Origin: Flavobacterium frigidarium DSM 17623
GTDB taxonomy: Bacteria > Bacteroidota > Bacteroidia > Flavobacteriales > Flavobacteriaceae
Direction of reading: 5' to 3'
NCBI RefSeq assembly: GCF_000425505.1
Contig: NZ_AUDO01000009.1
Location: forward strand, 186,001-250,000
DNA: 64,000 nt
Shown here: positions 34,540 through 42,776 of the stretch, one piece after another
How the letters are laid out: every line of letters begins with the position of its first letter
Position numbering within the stretch: the stretch's first letter is position 1
The notes under the pieces: generated by a model
Database searches by the model: none
Seen by the model: the letters and a program-made list of their open reading frames with translations, nothing else
What the model was told of the DNA's origin: nothing
Position numbers and translations under genes: made by a program

Positions 34540-35214
34540 ATGAAGCTGCTCATTGTCGAAGACGAACCTCATTTATTAGCTATACTTAGAAAAGGATTAA
34601 CTGAATTTAATCATGAAGTTAGCGTTGCGCTTGATGGTAAAACAGCACTTGAAATGATTGCTAATTATAGATTTGATGCCATTGTTCTAGACATCATGCT
34701 TCCTGACGTAAACGGAATCGAAATTTGTAGAAGAGTTCGCGCATCAAAGAATTTTGTTCCCATCTTACTTTTGACCGCTCTTGGAACTTCAGAAAATATT
34801 GTGACTGGTTTGAACGCAGGTGCTGATGATTATCTCACCAAGCCATTTAAATTTGGTGAACTAGAAGCCCGCATTCAAGCATTGCATAGGAGAGCAAATC
34901 AACAAGTAGAAACGGTATCTGTGCTTGAAATAGGTAATTTAAAAATTAATCCTAAAGCCAAAACTGTTGAGCGAGAAGGTACTGTGATTGTGTTGACAGC
35001 TAAGGAATTCAAACTGTTGTTTTACTTAGTTAAAAATAAAGACATGATCGTATCCCGAGAGCAAATTCTAGATAATGTATGGGATATTAACTTTGATATG
35101 AACACCAATGTCGTGGATGTTTATATCACCTACTTGAGAAAAAAAATTGACAAACCATTCGATCAAAAACTAATTCATACTATCAAAGGTTTGGGTTATG
35201 TGGTTAAATTATAA
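34540..35214 (+). CDS. OmpR-family response regulator
   Basis: 224 residues. The receiver domain (about 1-115) has the acidic pair in VEDEP, the phospho-acceptor Asp51 in IVLDIMLPD, and Lys101 in DYLTKPF. The C-terminal winged helix (about 130-222) shows the OmpR/PhoB pattern with LTAKEFKLLFYLVKNKDMIVSREQIL and ends in HTIKGLGYVVKL. It acts as a DNA-binding output protein of the adjacent sensor kinase, whose likely start lies 1 base past this stop. The signal is unknown; the stress-like and channel genes downstream may be targets or simply neighbours. Confidence 0.97.
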   Translation: MKLLIVEDEPHLLAILRKGLTEFNHEVSVALDGKTALEMIANYRFDAIVLDIMLPDVNGIEICRRVRASKNFVPILLLTALGTSENIVTGLNAGADDYLTKPFKFGELEARIQALHRRANQQVETVSVLEIGNLKINPKAKTVEREGTVIVLTAKEFKLLFYLVKNKDMIVSREQILDNVWDINFDMNTNVVDVYITYLRKKIDKPFDQKLIHTIKGLGYVVKL

Positions 35215-35215
35215 T

Positions 35216-36604
35216 ATGAATATTCGAAAAAAAATAACATTCACTTACGTTGCATTATCCACTTTTAGCACCTTACTCCTTTGTGTGCTGGTGTTTATAA
35301 TGTTCCGTCAAAACAACCAATATCATTTTTTAAAACGCCTTGAGGATAGAGCAAAAATTGTCGCGTCTATCCATTTTCAAAATGATCCCGAGAAAATTAG
35401 ATACTATAGCAATTTAAAAAAGAACGGACTTGAAGAGCTTATTCAAGAAGAAGAGTTTGTACTAAAAGTAAATAGTGAAAACAGCTTTGAATATAATGTC
35501 AATCTTGATGTCCCTAATGAATTTTATACACACATCCTACAATCTGGGAGAGACTGGTATGAGGTTGATGACAAATACTATTTAGGCCAAATTTTTACTG
35601 AAAACGATCAGAAATATATTGTAATTGTCGCTGCTAGAGATAGAATGGGTAAAAACACTTTGGTTTTTATTGTTCGTATTATGTTTTTTGGTGGTATTGG
35701 TTTTTTATTACTGGCTTTCTTTTTTGGTCGGGTTTTAGCTCGTAGGGTGTTTTATCCTGTAGCTAGAATTACAAAAGAAGTACAAAGAATTAGTGCCTCA
35801 AACTTGCACAATCGTTTGCCTCAGGTTAAAAACTCACCTGAACTCTCTGATTTGACAGCTACTTTTAATGGTATGTTAGATCGATTAGAGACTTCGTTTG
35901 AAATACAAGCCAACTTTATAAATAATGCTTCTCACGAATTAAAAACCCCAATCACTACCATTATTGCCGAAGCAGAAATAATGCTCTTAAAAGATCGAAA
36001 AACCGAAGAATATATCAACTCTTTAAGTACGATCTATAATCAAGCTTCCCGATTAGGTAATCTCACGGAGAGTTTATTAAAATTAACCCAAACTGGATAC
36101 GACGGTAAAAAGCAAGTGCAGGATATTGCAAGAATTGATGAATTATTACTGGAAGTAAAATCAGATATTGATAAAATATATCCTGATAATCGTGTAGTAG
36201 TTAAACTTAATTTTGCTCCTGAAGATTCTAATTTGTTATTGATTCCATGCAATAAACCGCTACTAGAACTGGCGATTAATAATATTATCACTAATGGCGT
36301 AAAATATTCTGATAATAACGAAGTATTCGTAATGCTTACAGCCAATACCGAAACAATAAAAATTGCAATTAACGACATTGGTATAGGAATCCCACCAGAG
36401 GACATTCCTCATTTGTACGAACCTTTTTTTAGAGGTAAAATTGCAGCAAAATACAATGGCTATGGTTTAGGGCTGCCGCTAGCTATGAAAATTATTCGAA
36501 TGCACAACGGAGAACTGCAAGTACAATCAGAACAAGAGAAAGGGACTATTGTTACTATCGTCTTTAAAAAATCCAACATTAAAAATTCTAATGTTGATTC
36601 TTAG
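35216..36604 (+). CDS. HAMP sensor histidine kinase, partner of the upstream regulator
   Basis: 462 residues from ATG 35216; an in-frame ATG at 35198 overlaps the regulator gene and would add only MWLNYN. The layout is a membrane helix (about 8-30), an extracytoplasmic loop to about 150, a second helix, a HAMP linker, a HisKA domain with NASHELKTPITT and an ATPase domain with NNIITNGVKYS and NDIGIGIPPED. The ending GLGLPLAMKIIRMHNG is typical. It should phosphorylate the regulator encoded directly upstream. Confidence 0.95.
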   Translation: MNIRKKITFTYVALSTFSTLLLCVLVFIMFRQNNQYHFLKRLEDRAKIVASIHFQNDPEKIRYYSNLKKNGLEELIQEEEFVLKVNSENSFEYNVNLDVPNEFYTHILQSGRDWYEVDDKYYLGQIFTENDQKYIVIVAARDRMGKNTLVFIVRIMFFGGIGFLLLAFFFGRVLARRVFYPVARITKEVQRISASNLHNRLPQVKNSPELSDLTATFNGMLDRLETSFEIQANFINNASHELKTPITTIIAEAEIMLLKDRKTEEYINSLSTIYNQASRLGNLTESLLKLTQTGYDGKKQVQDIARIDELLLEVKSDIDKIYPDNRVVVKLNFAPEDSNLLLIPCNKPLLELAINNIITNGVKYSDNNEVFVMLTANTETIKIAINDIGIGIPPEDIPHLYEPFFRGKIAAKYNGYGLGLPLAMKIIRMHNGELQVQSEQEKGTIVTIVFKKSNIKNSNVDS

Positions 36605-36680
36605 AAAATTCTAATTTTAAACTAAGGCCTTTCTAAGGTAGGAGCAAGTAATTTGTAAGTATAAATAAACAACCATACTT

Positions 36681-37403
36681 ATGAAAAATTTCCTTATACC
36701 TACGACACTATCTCCCGATACAATAGCAGCAGTTAACGCAGCAATCTACCAGTCAAAAAACGCTGACAGTGAGATTGTACTCCTGTTTGTATGTGAGTCA
36801 CCTGACACCTATTCTGCCTCGCAATTTTTACGCGAAATGAGAATGCAAATAAGTGCAAATCAAGAAAACATATTAGAAAATTGCAGAGCGCTGGTTAACA
36901 CCACTACTAATTGCAAGCTAAAAATTCACAATCAATGTGGACTATCTACCTTAATTTTTAAAGGTCTCATCGAATTGTATGCTATCAATCTTATTATTTT
37001 TCCTAATTCGTACCAAAAAGAATCGAAGAAAATTAATCAATATTTACTGCAGTTGGCAACAAAGCAAAGATGTCCTATTCTACACCTCAATGTAGATCAC
37101 AATGCCGAAACTTGCAGCAAAGCGCTCTTTATAAAAGAAAACAATGGCAAGATTACACTAGAATCAGTTCAAAATTTCTTGAATGACAATTTCCCACTCG
37201 AAATCGTGAGCCAGACAACACATCAAAATGGCCATTATGAAGATGCGATTCCTTATATAAACGAAGCAATTTCTAAATATAAAATCGACATGCTTGTTCA
37301 AACACGCATGAACCAAAAAGTAAAATTTAAGAAGAATAAAAGTGACGATTTAAATCAAAAAATAGGACTTCCTGTTTTATCACTTTATGAAGAGTTGGTG
37401 TAA
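36681..37403 (+). CDS. Universal-stress-protein-like hypothetical protein
   Basis: 240 residues. The N-terminal half begins like a UspA fold (KNFLIPTTLSPDTIAAVNAAIYQSKN), with a strand, a Ser/Thr-rich loop and a helix; a second related half follows after about residue 120. The ATP-binding glycine motif of true UspA proteins is not clear, so nucleotide binding is uncertain. It sits 76 bases after the sensor kinase and 30 bases before the bestrophin gene, so it may be co-expressed with the channel. A role in stress adaptation is inference from fold and context. Confidence 0.6.
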   Translation: MKNFLIPTTLSPDTIAAVNAAIYQSKNADSEIVLLFVCESPDTYSASQFLREMRMQISANQENILENCRALVNTTTNCKLKIHNQCGLSTLIFKGLIELYAINLIIFPNSYQKESKKINQYLLQLATKQRCPILHLNVDHNAETCSKALFIKENNGKITLESVQNFLNDNFPLEIVSQTTHQNGHYEDAIPYINEAISKYKIDMLVQTRMNQKVKFKKNKSDDLNQKIGLPVLSLYEELV

Positions 37404-37433
37404 TGATTACTTACAATCTAAAAATTAAACAAG

Positions 37434-38381
37434 ATGCTATTAAAAAAAAGAATTCCAATGCGATACGTACTTGGAAAAATAAAAGTCGAATTAGCGTTGG
37501 TGATTACTTACACTATTTTATTCGAAATATTTCATCATTATTTTATAAATGTTAACGTCGAAATACCCATTGCCGTTCCCGCCATTATAGGAACTATTAT
37601 TTCGCTATTATTAGCTTTTAAATCTAATCAAGCCTATGATCGTTGGTGGGAAGCCAGAATAGTTTGGGGTGCGATAGTCAATGAATCAAGAACTCTCGTG
37701 AGACAAATGATTACATTTTATAAAGATCCTGACTTCTCTGTAGAAGCAATTAATTTTAAAGAAAAATTTGCCAAAAGACAAATAGCTTGGTGCTATAGTT
37801 TAGGGCAATCATTGCGAAATGACGATGCGATTAAACCAATTGAAAAACTATTAACAGAGAATGAATTGAATTTTGTAAAAAATCACAAACACATACCTAA
37901 TGCTTTGTTAGTCTTACATGCAAAAGATTTGTACAAAGCTTTACAAGATAAAAAAATAACCACGTATCAGCAGGTAGAGATAGACAATACACTAACAAGA
38001 TTGTGTGATGCTATGGGAAAATGTGAACGTATTAAAAATACAGTGTTTCCAACAACTTATAGTATTTACATTCGGTTTACACTTTGTTTATTTATCATTT
38101 TGTTACCTTTTGGATTAATTAGTTTGCTGAGTTGGTTTGCCGTGCCATTAATCACTACCATTGCTTCTGCTTTTTTCTTGATCGAAAAAATGGCTATTCA
38201 CTTGCAAGATCCTTTTGAAAATAAACCCACCGATACGCCAGTCACAGCAATTGCAAACACCATTGAACAAAATCTAATCCAGATGGTTAATGAGTATCGT
38301 AATGAGTTTGAAAATCATGATATCATTGTTGATAACAAGGAATTAATCACTGTAAAAACTAAGGAGTACTTTTTATTATAA
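37434..38381 (+). CDS. Bestrophin-family ion channel
   Basis: 315 residues with helices near 18-34, 42-62, 207-228 and 230-250. The signature SNQAYDRWWEARIVWGAIVNESR (first residues of the conserved RFP-TM/bestrophin block) is clear. Bacterial bestrophins form pentameric channels, some for chloride and some for sodium. The N-terminus LLKKRIPMRYVLGKIKVELA is the usual one. It is the last gene of the run that begins with the two-component system and has a terminator 108 bases downstream; regulation of the channel by that system is plausible but unproven. Confidence 0.93.
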   Translation: MLLKKRIPMRYVLGKIKVELALVITYTILFEIFHHYFINVNVEIPIAVPAIIGTIISLLLAFKSNQAYDRWWEARIVWGAIVNESRTLVRQMITFYKDPDFSVEAINFKEKFAKRQIAWCYSLGQSLRNDDAIKPIEKLLTENELNFVKNHKHIPNALLVLHAKDLYKALQDKKITTYQQVEIDNTLTRLCDAMGKCERIKNTVFPTTYSIYIRFTLCLFIILLPFGLISLLSWFAVPLITTIASAFFLIEKMAIHLQDPFENKPTDTPVTAIANTIEQNLIQMVNEYRNEFENHDIIVDNKELITVKTKEYFLL

Positions 38382-38488
38382 ATACCACTTTCAGAACCCT
38401 ACTGCCATTATTTTCAATTATATAGCTGCTGTTCCATATCTAATTTAAAGGCTGCCTATACTTTTTATTTTGTGGGCACAGTTATTAC

Positions 38489-38520
38489 AACCTCTTTCTA
38501 TTTTTATAGAAAGGGGTTTT
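38489..38520. terminator. Terminator between the bestrophin and dprA genes
   Basis: A 13-base stem with one mismatch (38489-38501 with 38506-38518), a 4-base loop and a T run. The stem is almost the same sequence as the terminator at 34247-34278. It lies 3 bases past the dprA stop on the minus strand. Confidence 0.85.
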
Positions 38521-39621
38521 TTATATCGCTTCAAACAATTTCCCTGGCAACGGCCGCACCACTCCTTTTAACTCCATGTTTAATAAAATTCCTGAAATTC
38601 TATATATAGGAAATTCACAATGAAGAGCGATAATATCCATCAATTCTTTACCCGATTTTAAAAGGTAATCGTAGACTTTTTGCTCGTCATCTTCTAAAGT
38701 AACAAACAGTTGTTTTTGTACCGGTTGCGTTTCTTTCTGGATGTCCCAATTTAAAATGTAAATCAAATCGGCTGCACCTGTAAGCACATTTGCTTTTTGG
38801 GTTTTAATCAAGTTATTGCAACCTTGACTGTATTTATCGGTCACTCTACCTGGAACTGCAAACACATCTCGGTTATAATCATTAGCAATATTAGCGGTAA
38901 TTAAAGAACCTCCCCTATCTGCTGATTCTATTACAATAGTCGCCTCGCTCATTCCGGCAACAATGCGGTTTCTTTTTACAAAGTTTTCCTTATCAGGATT
39001 AGCTGTACTCCAGAATTCAGTCATAAATCCACCATTTTCCTCTACTCTTGCAACATATTTTTTATGCGTTTTGGGATATATTTGATTTAAGCCGTGTGCC
39101 ACCACTCCTATTGTTTGTAATTTATATTCCATCGCTAGCTGGTGTGCAACGATATCTACACCATACGCAAAACCGCTTACAATTATTGGATCTAGAGGAG
39201 CCAGATCTTCAATGAGTTTTCTACAAAACTCAGTTCCGTAGGCTGTGATTTGACGCGTTCCCACGATGCTAATTATTTTTCTATCCTTTAAATTAATATT
39301 TCCAGAAGAGAATAAAAGTAAGGGACCGTCTATGCAATGCTTCAATCGATCAGGATAATCATCATCAAGAAAAAACGAAACGTTAATATTATTTTCGTTG
39401 ATAAAAGCCATTTCCTTTGTTGATTTTTCGAAAACAGAAGTATCATTTAAATTCTTCAATAAATTAGTTCCCACGCCATCAATAGCCGCTAGTTGCGATT
39501 TCTTGGCTTTAAAAACGGCCTCTGCGCTACCACAATGTGTAAGTAATTTTTTGGCCATTATATCGCCAACTCCTTCAATTCTTTGTAATGCTAATAAATA
39601 AAATAAATCTTGTTCAGTCAT
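38521..39621 (-). CDS. dprA: DNA-processing protein DprA
   Basis: 366 residues, typical length. An N-terminal helix-hairpin-helix/SAM-like region (about 1-80: IEGVGDIMAKKLLTHCG and IDGVGTNLLKNL) precedes the Rossmann-like DprA core (about 90-300) with the motifs VSGFAYGVDIVAHQ, TEFWSTANPDKENF and GSLITANIANDYNRDVFAVPG. A C-terminal winged helix closes the protein. It binds incoming single-stranded DNA in natural transformation and loads RecA onto it. The gene is single, convergent with the bestrophin gene, and recA lies elsewhere in the window. Confidence 0.96.
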   Translation of the reverse strand: MTEQDLFYLLALQRIEGVGDIMAKKLLTHCGSAEAVFKAKKSQLAAIDGVGTNLLKNLNDTSVFEKSTKEMAFINENNINVSFFLDDDYPDRLKHCIDGPLLLFSSGNINLKDRKIISIVGTRQITAYGTEFCRKLIEDLAPLDPIIVSGFAYGVDIVAHQLAMEYKLQTIGVVAHGLNQIYPKTHKKYVARVEENGGFMTEFWSTANPDKENFVKRNRIVAGMSEATIVIESADRGGSLITANIANDYNRDVFAVPGRVTDKYSQGCNNLIKTQKANVLTGAADLIYILNWDIQKETQPVQKQLFVTLEDDEQKVYDYLLKSGKELMDIIALHCEFPIYRISGILLNMELKGVVRPLPGKLFEAI

Positions 39622-39688
39622 GTTAAAATATTGGTGCTGAAATATATAGATAATTTATGGGAATTGTTAATAAAAATTGTGAATAAAA

Positions 39689-39719
39689 TTTTGATAACTA
39701 TTTTCATTACCTAACTTTG
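39689..39719 (+). promoter_or_regulatory. Full Bacteroidota promoter of the HU/SPOR gene
   Basis: -33 TTTTG (39689-39693) and -7 TAACTTTG (39712-39719) are separated by 18 bases, the best match to the Bacteroidota consensus in this window. The -7 box ends 5 bases before the ATG at 39725, so the message has a very short leader. Confidence 0.7.
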
Positions 39720-39724
39720 TATCT

Positions 39725-40669
39725 ATGAACATCGACTCTTACATATCACAACTACTCTATCGCTATCAATGTGTTACCGTGCCAGGTTTAGGAGCTTTCC
39801 TTACCGAAACACAGTCTGCACAATGGATTGAGAGCACAAATTCATTTTTCCCACCTAAGAAAATGATTTCTTTCAATACTAATTTGAAAAACAACGACGG
39901 GCTACTTGCAAACCACATCGCATCTAGTGAAAAAATTTCATACAACTATGCTGTAAATGCAATCGAGTACCAAGTTGTAAAATGGAAAAGAGCGTTGGAG
40001 AACAATGAAGTTCTTGTTTTAATCAACATTGGAACTTTGCGTCTCAACGCAGATCGCAACATCGTATTTAAACCTTCGAATCAAACAAATTATTTGTCAA
40101 GTTCTTTTGGTTTAGATTCATTTGTATCGGCTGTAGTAAAAAGAGAAACACAATTAGAAGAACCTGCTGAAATTGTTGAAAGAGCACCAATTGCTTTGCC
40201 TGTTTACGAGGAAGAAGAAAGCAACGGTCGTTCTTACATGAAATATGCTGCTATTTTTGTTCTAGGATTAGGACTTACAGGAAGTATAGGATATCCTGTT
40301 TACCAGCAGCAAATTGCTAATGAAACTGTTTTAGTTGAATCAGCAGTTCAAAAGCAAGTAGAAAATAAAATTCAAGAAGCGACATTTTTTATCAAAAGCC
40401 CAATGCCTGCGGTAACGCTTTCTATCAAAGAAGGTAAGTTGCCCTATCATGTAGTAGCTGGTGCTTTTAGAGATGAGCAAAATGCAGTTAAAATTTATAA
40501 GAAATTATCTAACGAAGGATTCAAGGCCCGTTTATTAAATGTAAACAAACACGGTCTATATCCAGTAGTGTACGGAAGTTATGCCACTCTAGCCGAAGCT
40601 GAAAAAGCAAAACGTGAAATACATGAAAGTAAAAACCCTGAAGCTTGGGTTTTAATTGAAGCGTTATAA
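39725..40669 (+). CDS. HU-CCDC81 and SPOR-domain membrane protein
   Basis: 314 residues. The first 130 match the bacterial CCDC81-type HU domain (MNIDSYISQLLYRYQCVTVP, then LGAFLTE and ALENNEVLVLINIGTLRLN). A membrane helix near 176-194 (YMKYAAIFVLGLGLTGSIGY) follows. The C-terminal 75 residues form a SPOR domain that binds denuded peptidoglycan glycans (YHVVAGAFRDEQNAVKIYKKL, then HGLYPVVYGSYATLAEAEKA). An HU-like part inside and a peptidoglycan-binding part outside suggests a link between the cell interior and the division wall. It is a single gene. Confidence 0.9.
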   Translation: MNIDSYISQLLYRYQCVTVPGLGAFLTETQSAQWIESTNSFFPPKKMISFNTNLKNNDGLLANHIASSEKISYNYAVNAIEYQVVKWKRALENNEVLVLINIGTLRLNADRNIVFKPSNQTNYLSSSFGLDSFVSAVVKRETQLEEPAEIVERAPIALPVYEEEESNGRSYMKYAAIFVLGLGLTGSIGYPVYQQQIANETVLVESAVQKQVENKIQEATFFIKSPMPAVTLSIKEGKLPYHVVAGAFRDEQNAVKIYKKLSNEGFKARLLNVNKHGLYPVVYGSYATLAEAEKAKREIHESKNPEAWVLIEAL

Positions 40670-40690
40670 TTTATAATTAATAAGATATTT

Positions 40691-40732
40691 AAAAACCTCC
40701 AATAGCATCAATTTGCTCTTGGAGGTTTTTTA
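40691..40732 (+). terminator. Terminator of the HU/SPOR gene
   Basis: A perfect 12-base stem (40691-40702 with 40719-40730), a 16-base loop and a T run, 21 bases past the stop. Confidence 0.9.
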
Positions 40733-40874
40733 TTTTCAGCATTCTTAGAATTGACAGCGGTAAACGTGTAAAGTATAATTTTAGACTGTCAGAGCGATCA
40801 AAAGTTGTCAAGTAACTTAGTTTATTGTAATTGATAAAATTGCCCTTAAAAATGCGCGAAATAGGATTAAACAA

Positions 40875-40908
40875 CAAAGGCGATTTAGATAATTCTAAAT
40901 CGCCTTTG
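40875..40908 (-). terminator. Terminator of the TetR-led operon
   Basis: A perfect 14-base stem (40875-40888 with 40895-40908) and a 6-base loop lie 19 bases past the minus-strand gene that stops at 40928. The tail is only weakly T-rich. The stretch between the two terminators (40733-40874) holds no gene I can support. Confidence 0.7.
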
Positions 40909-40927
40909 CTATATACATTGATGTTGA

Positions 40928-41596
40928 TTATTTACTTACTAAAGTGGTATTAATAAAATGCTCTTCATCAATCACGTTCTTTAATTTGTCATTCATTGGG
41001 ATGAAATTTAGCATCATTGAATTGACTACTCTACTCTTATTTAAGTCAGGTTCAATTATTGTTGCTTTATGATATAATCCTAACATTTCTCGATTGCTCT
41101 TTGAATTGCTATTATTAATAACCACTAGCTTGAAGTGCGTATTATCGAATGGATCTAGTTTAACTCTAAAAGGTAAAATATCAGCATCTGACTCTTGAAT
41201 TATGGGTTCGTACAACGCTCCCTCCTTTTCTATTCCCTTTGTATTACTGTGATAATAACTATCATAATCGGCTAAGAACAATTCACTTTCAATGTCGCTA
41301 GGTTCATAACCTAACATTAAAATAGATTGCTCTGAAGCGTTATCTAAATGATATGGCGTGTTTACTTGCTGATCGAACCTTCCCAGCCACTGATAATCGA
41401 GCTGCTTGTTATATCGTTCTTGAATAAAAGTCGCCAAACCATTTTTTAAACCAATCATAACAGCTCTAAATGCTGAACTGCTAATTTGTGTACCAAAATC
41501 AAAAAGTACATAACCAGGCTTGCTAGTATCTGTTCTAAAAATATTTTGAATACTGTGGTTTATTATTTCTTCGATGTTAACTGTTTCTATTTTCAT
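40928..41596 (-). CDS. Conserved hypothetical protein with HxD-type motif
   Basis: 222 residues, soluble and acidic. No family is recognised. The segment NTPYHLDNASEQSILMLGYE contains an H-x-D pair like that of 2-oxoglutarate/iron dioxygenases, and the surroundings (VLFDFGTQISSSAFRAVMIGL and KLDPFDNTHFKLVVINN) suggest a beta-rich fold, but an iron site cannot be shown. It is the last gene of the operon TetR, AhpD-like, EthD, and lies 43 bases behind the EthD gene. The partners suggest a role in handling reactive organic compounds; the enzyme activity is unknown. Confidence 0.65.
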   Translation of the reverse strand: MKIETVNIEEIINHSIQNIFRTDTSKPGYVLFDFGTQISSSAFRAVMIGLKNGLATFIQERYNKQLDYQWLGRFDQQVNTPYHLDNASEQSILMLGYEPSDIESELFLADYDSYYHSNTKGIEKEGALYEPIIQESDADILPFRVKLDPFDNTHFKLVVINNSNSKSNREMLGLYHKATIIEPDLNKSRVVNSMMLNFIPMNDKLKNVIDEEHFINTTLVSK

Positions 41597-41639
41597 AAAT
41601 AGTGATTTTAGATCGTGAAATAGAAACTTGTTTACTTAA

Positions 41640-41954
41640 TTACAAAGAAACGATTTCACTAATTTGTAATTCTCCTTTTACGTTTGTATAATTAGGAATG
41701 TCTGCTGCAAATGTTTCAGCGTGTGGAAAGAACGATGCTTGAAAAGATTCCATAGTATCAAATTTCAAATCAACAATCACCGTATAAGGTGCTGCTTCTC
41801 CTGGCGCTCTACCAGCTAAACCAACAGTTAATTCCATACCTTTTAAAGCGTCTCCTAGAGCAGCTGAAATCATAGGTAGGTGCGAATTTTTATAGTAATC
41901 TAAGTCAAATGTTGTATCAGCACCGCTAGGGTACATTACGCTTACTTTTATCAT
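41640..41954 (-). CDS. EthD-family (ferredoxin-like fold) protein
   Basis: 104 residues, the usual size. The EthD pattern is clear: an N-terminal strand IKVSVMYPSG, then TFDLDYYKNSHLPMISAALG with the conserved His of the family, and a C-terminal strand in VKGELQISEIVSL. EthD proteins form dimeric alpha-beta barrels and are found near oxidative-degradation genes; the chemistry is often unknown. The gene follows the AhpD-like gene at a distance of 196 bases, a gap that contains a GC-rich repeat element. Confidence 0.9.
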   Translation of the reverse strand: MIKVSVMYPSGADTTFDLDYYKNSHLPMISAALGDALKGMELTVGLAGRAPGEAAPYTVIVDLKFDTMESFQASFFPHAETFAADIPNYTNVKGELQISEIVSL

Positions 41955-41979
41955 GATGTTTTTATTATAAAGTTATAAA

Positions 41980-42127
41980 AAAACCTTATTTTAATTATCG
42001 AATAATCCTCCTGCCGCGCAATCCCGCAGCCCGACTTGAGTGGAGCTCTTTTTTATGGAGCGTAGCGCAACAAAAAAAGCGGGAACGGAAGGCGGAAAAG
42101 CTGCCCAAATAATTAAAATAAGGTTTT
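41980..42127. repeat. GC-rich intergenic repeat with 19-base perfect inverted ends
   Basis: A GC-rich core (about 42005-42106) is bounded by a perfect 19-base inverted repeat at 41980-41998 and 42109-42127 with AT-rich sequence (AAAACCTTATTTTAATTAT on the left). Inside the core are the words AGCCCGA (42028-42034) and GCGGGAAC (42079-42086), shared with the element at 45758-45828. The base composition is far from the surroundings. It does not code. Confidence 0.75.
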
Positions 42128-42150
42128 ATAGGAATCTATCTAGTGATTGA

Positions 42151-42702
42151 TTATTTTTTTTCCCAAGCAAATTTTTGGAATGCAGCGTCAACTGGCGTGT
42201 TTGCAATGTGGTTTGTGTAGTTACTAATCACTTTTTGAGATAAACCTAAAATGATTTCTAATACTTGTTGCTCACCATATCCTGCAGCGTAAAATGCTTC
42301 TAAATCTTGTTGAGAAACGTTTCCACGGTTGCGAACCATGCTTAAAGTAAATGTTCTTAAAGACTCTAATTTAGCGTCAGTAAGTGGTGTTTCGTTACGT
42401 AATGATTCGATGATTTCGTTATCAACTTTCATCATGTGAGCGATACCTGTATGTGCTGGAACGCAATAGTGACATGCGTGCTCAACATTGATTGCTTGCC
42501 ATACTACAGTCAATTCATTTTCATTGAAAGATGTATTTGTGAACAATTCATGTAATACTTGGTATCCTTTTAAAGCACTAGGAGATGCAGCTAATACACC
42601 GTGCAATCCAGGAATCATTCCGTATGCTTTTTGTGAATCTTGTAACAATGCTTTGCTTTCTTCTGGAGCCGATTCGATTGTGTGAACTTTTAATGTTGTC
42701 AT
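42151..42702 (-). CDS. AhpD-like carboxymuconolactone decarboxylase family protein
   Basis: 183 residues of the CMD/AhpD fold. The redox pair Cys77 and Cys80 lies in EHACHYCVPAH, and the nearby His84 and Glu63 complete the peroxidase-type active site known in AhpD. The N-terminal half (ESKALLQDSQKAYGMIPGLHGVLAASP) is characteristic. It probably reduces organic peroxides or serves as a thiol carrier. The gene lies 74 bases downstream of the TetR gene on the same strand, so TetR may repress its own operon. Confidence 0.92.
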   Translation of the reverse strand: MTTLKVHTIESAPEESKALLQDSQKAYGMIPGLHGVLAASPSALKGYQVLHELFTNTSFNENELTVVWQAINVEHACHYCVPAHTGIAHMMKVDNEIIESLRNETPLTDAKLESLRTFTLSMVRNRGNVSQQDLEAFYAAGYGEQQVLEIILGLSQKVISNYTNHIANTPVDAAFQKFAWEKK

Positions 42703-42776
42703 AATATTGATTTTTAAAGATTATAATTGTGTTAAATATATCTAAGCACTAGCTTAGTTTATGGTTAAAAAAATAG

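Noticed and set aside
40689-40877. A 62-residue minus-strand frame between two terminators
   Set aside because: It runs through the terminator hairpin at 40691-40730, has no start signal, and its composition looks random.
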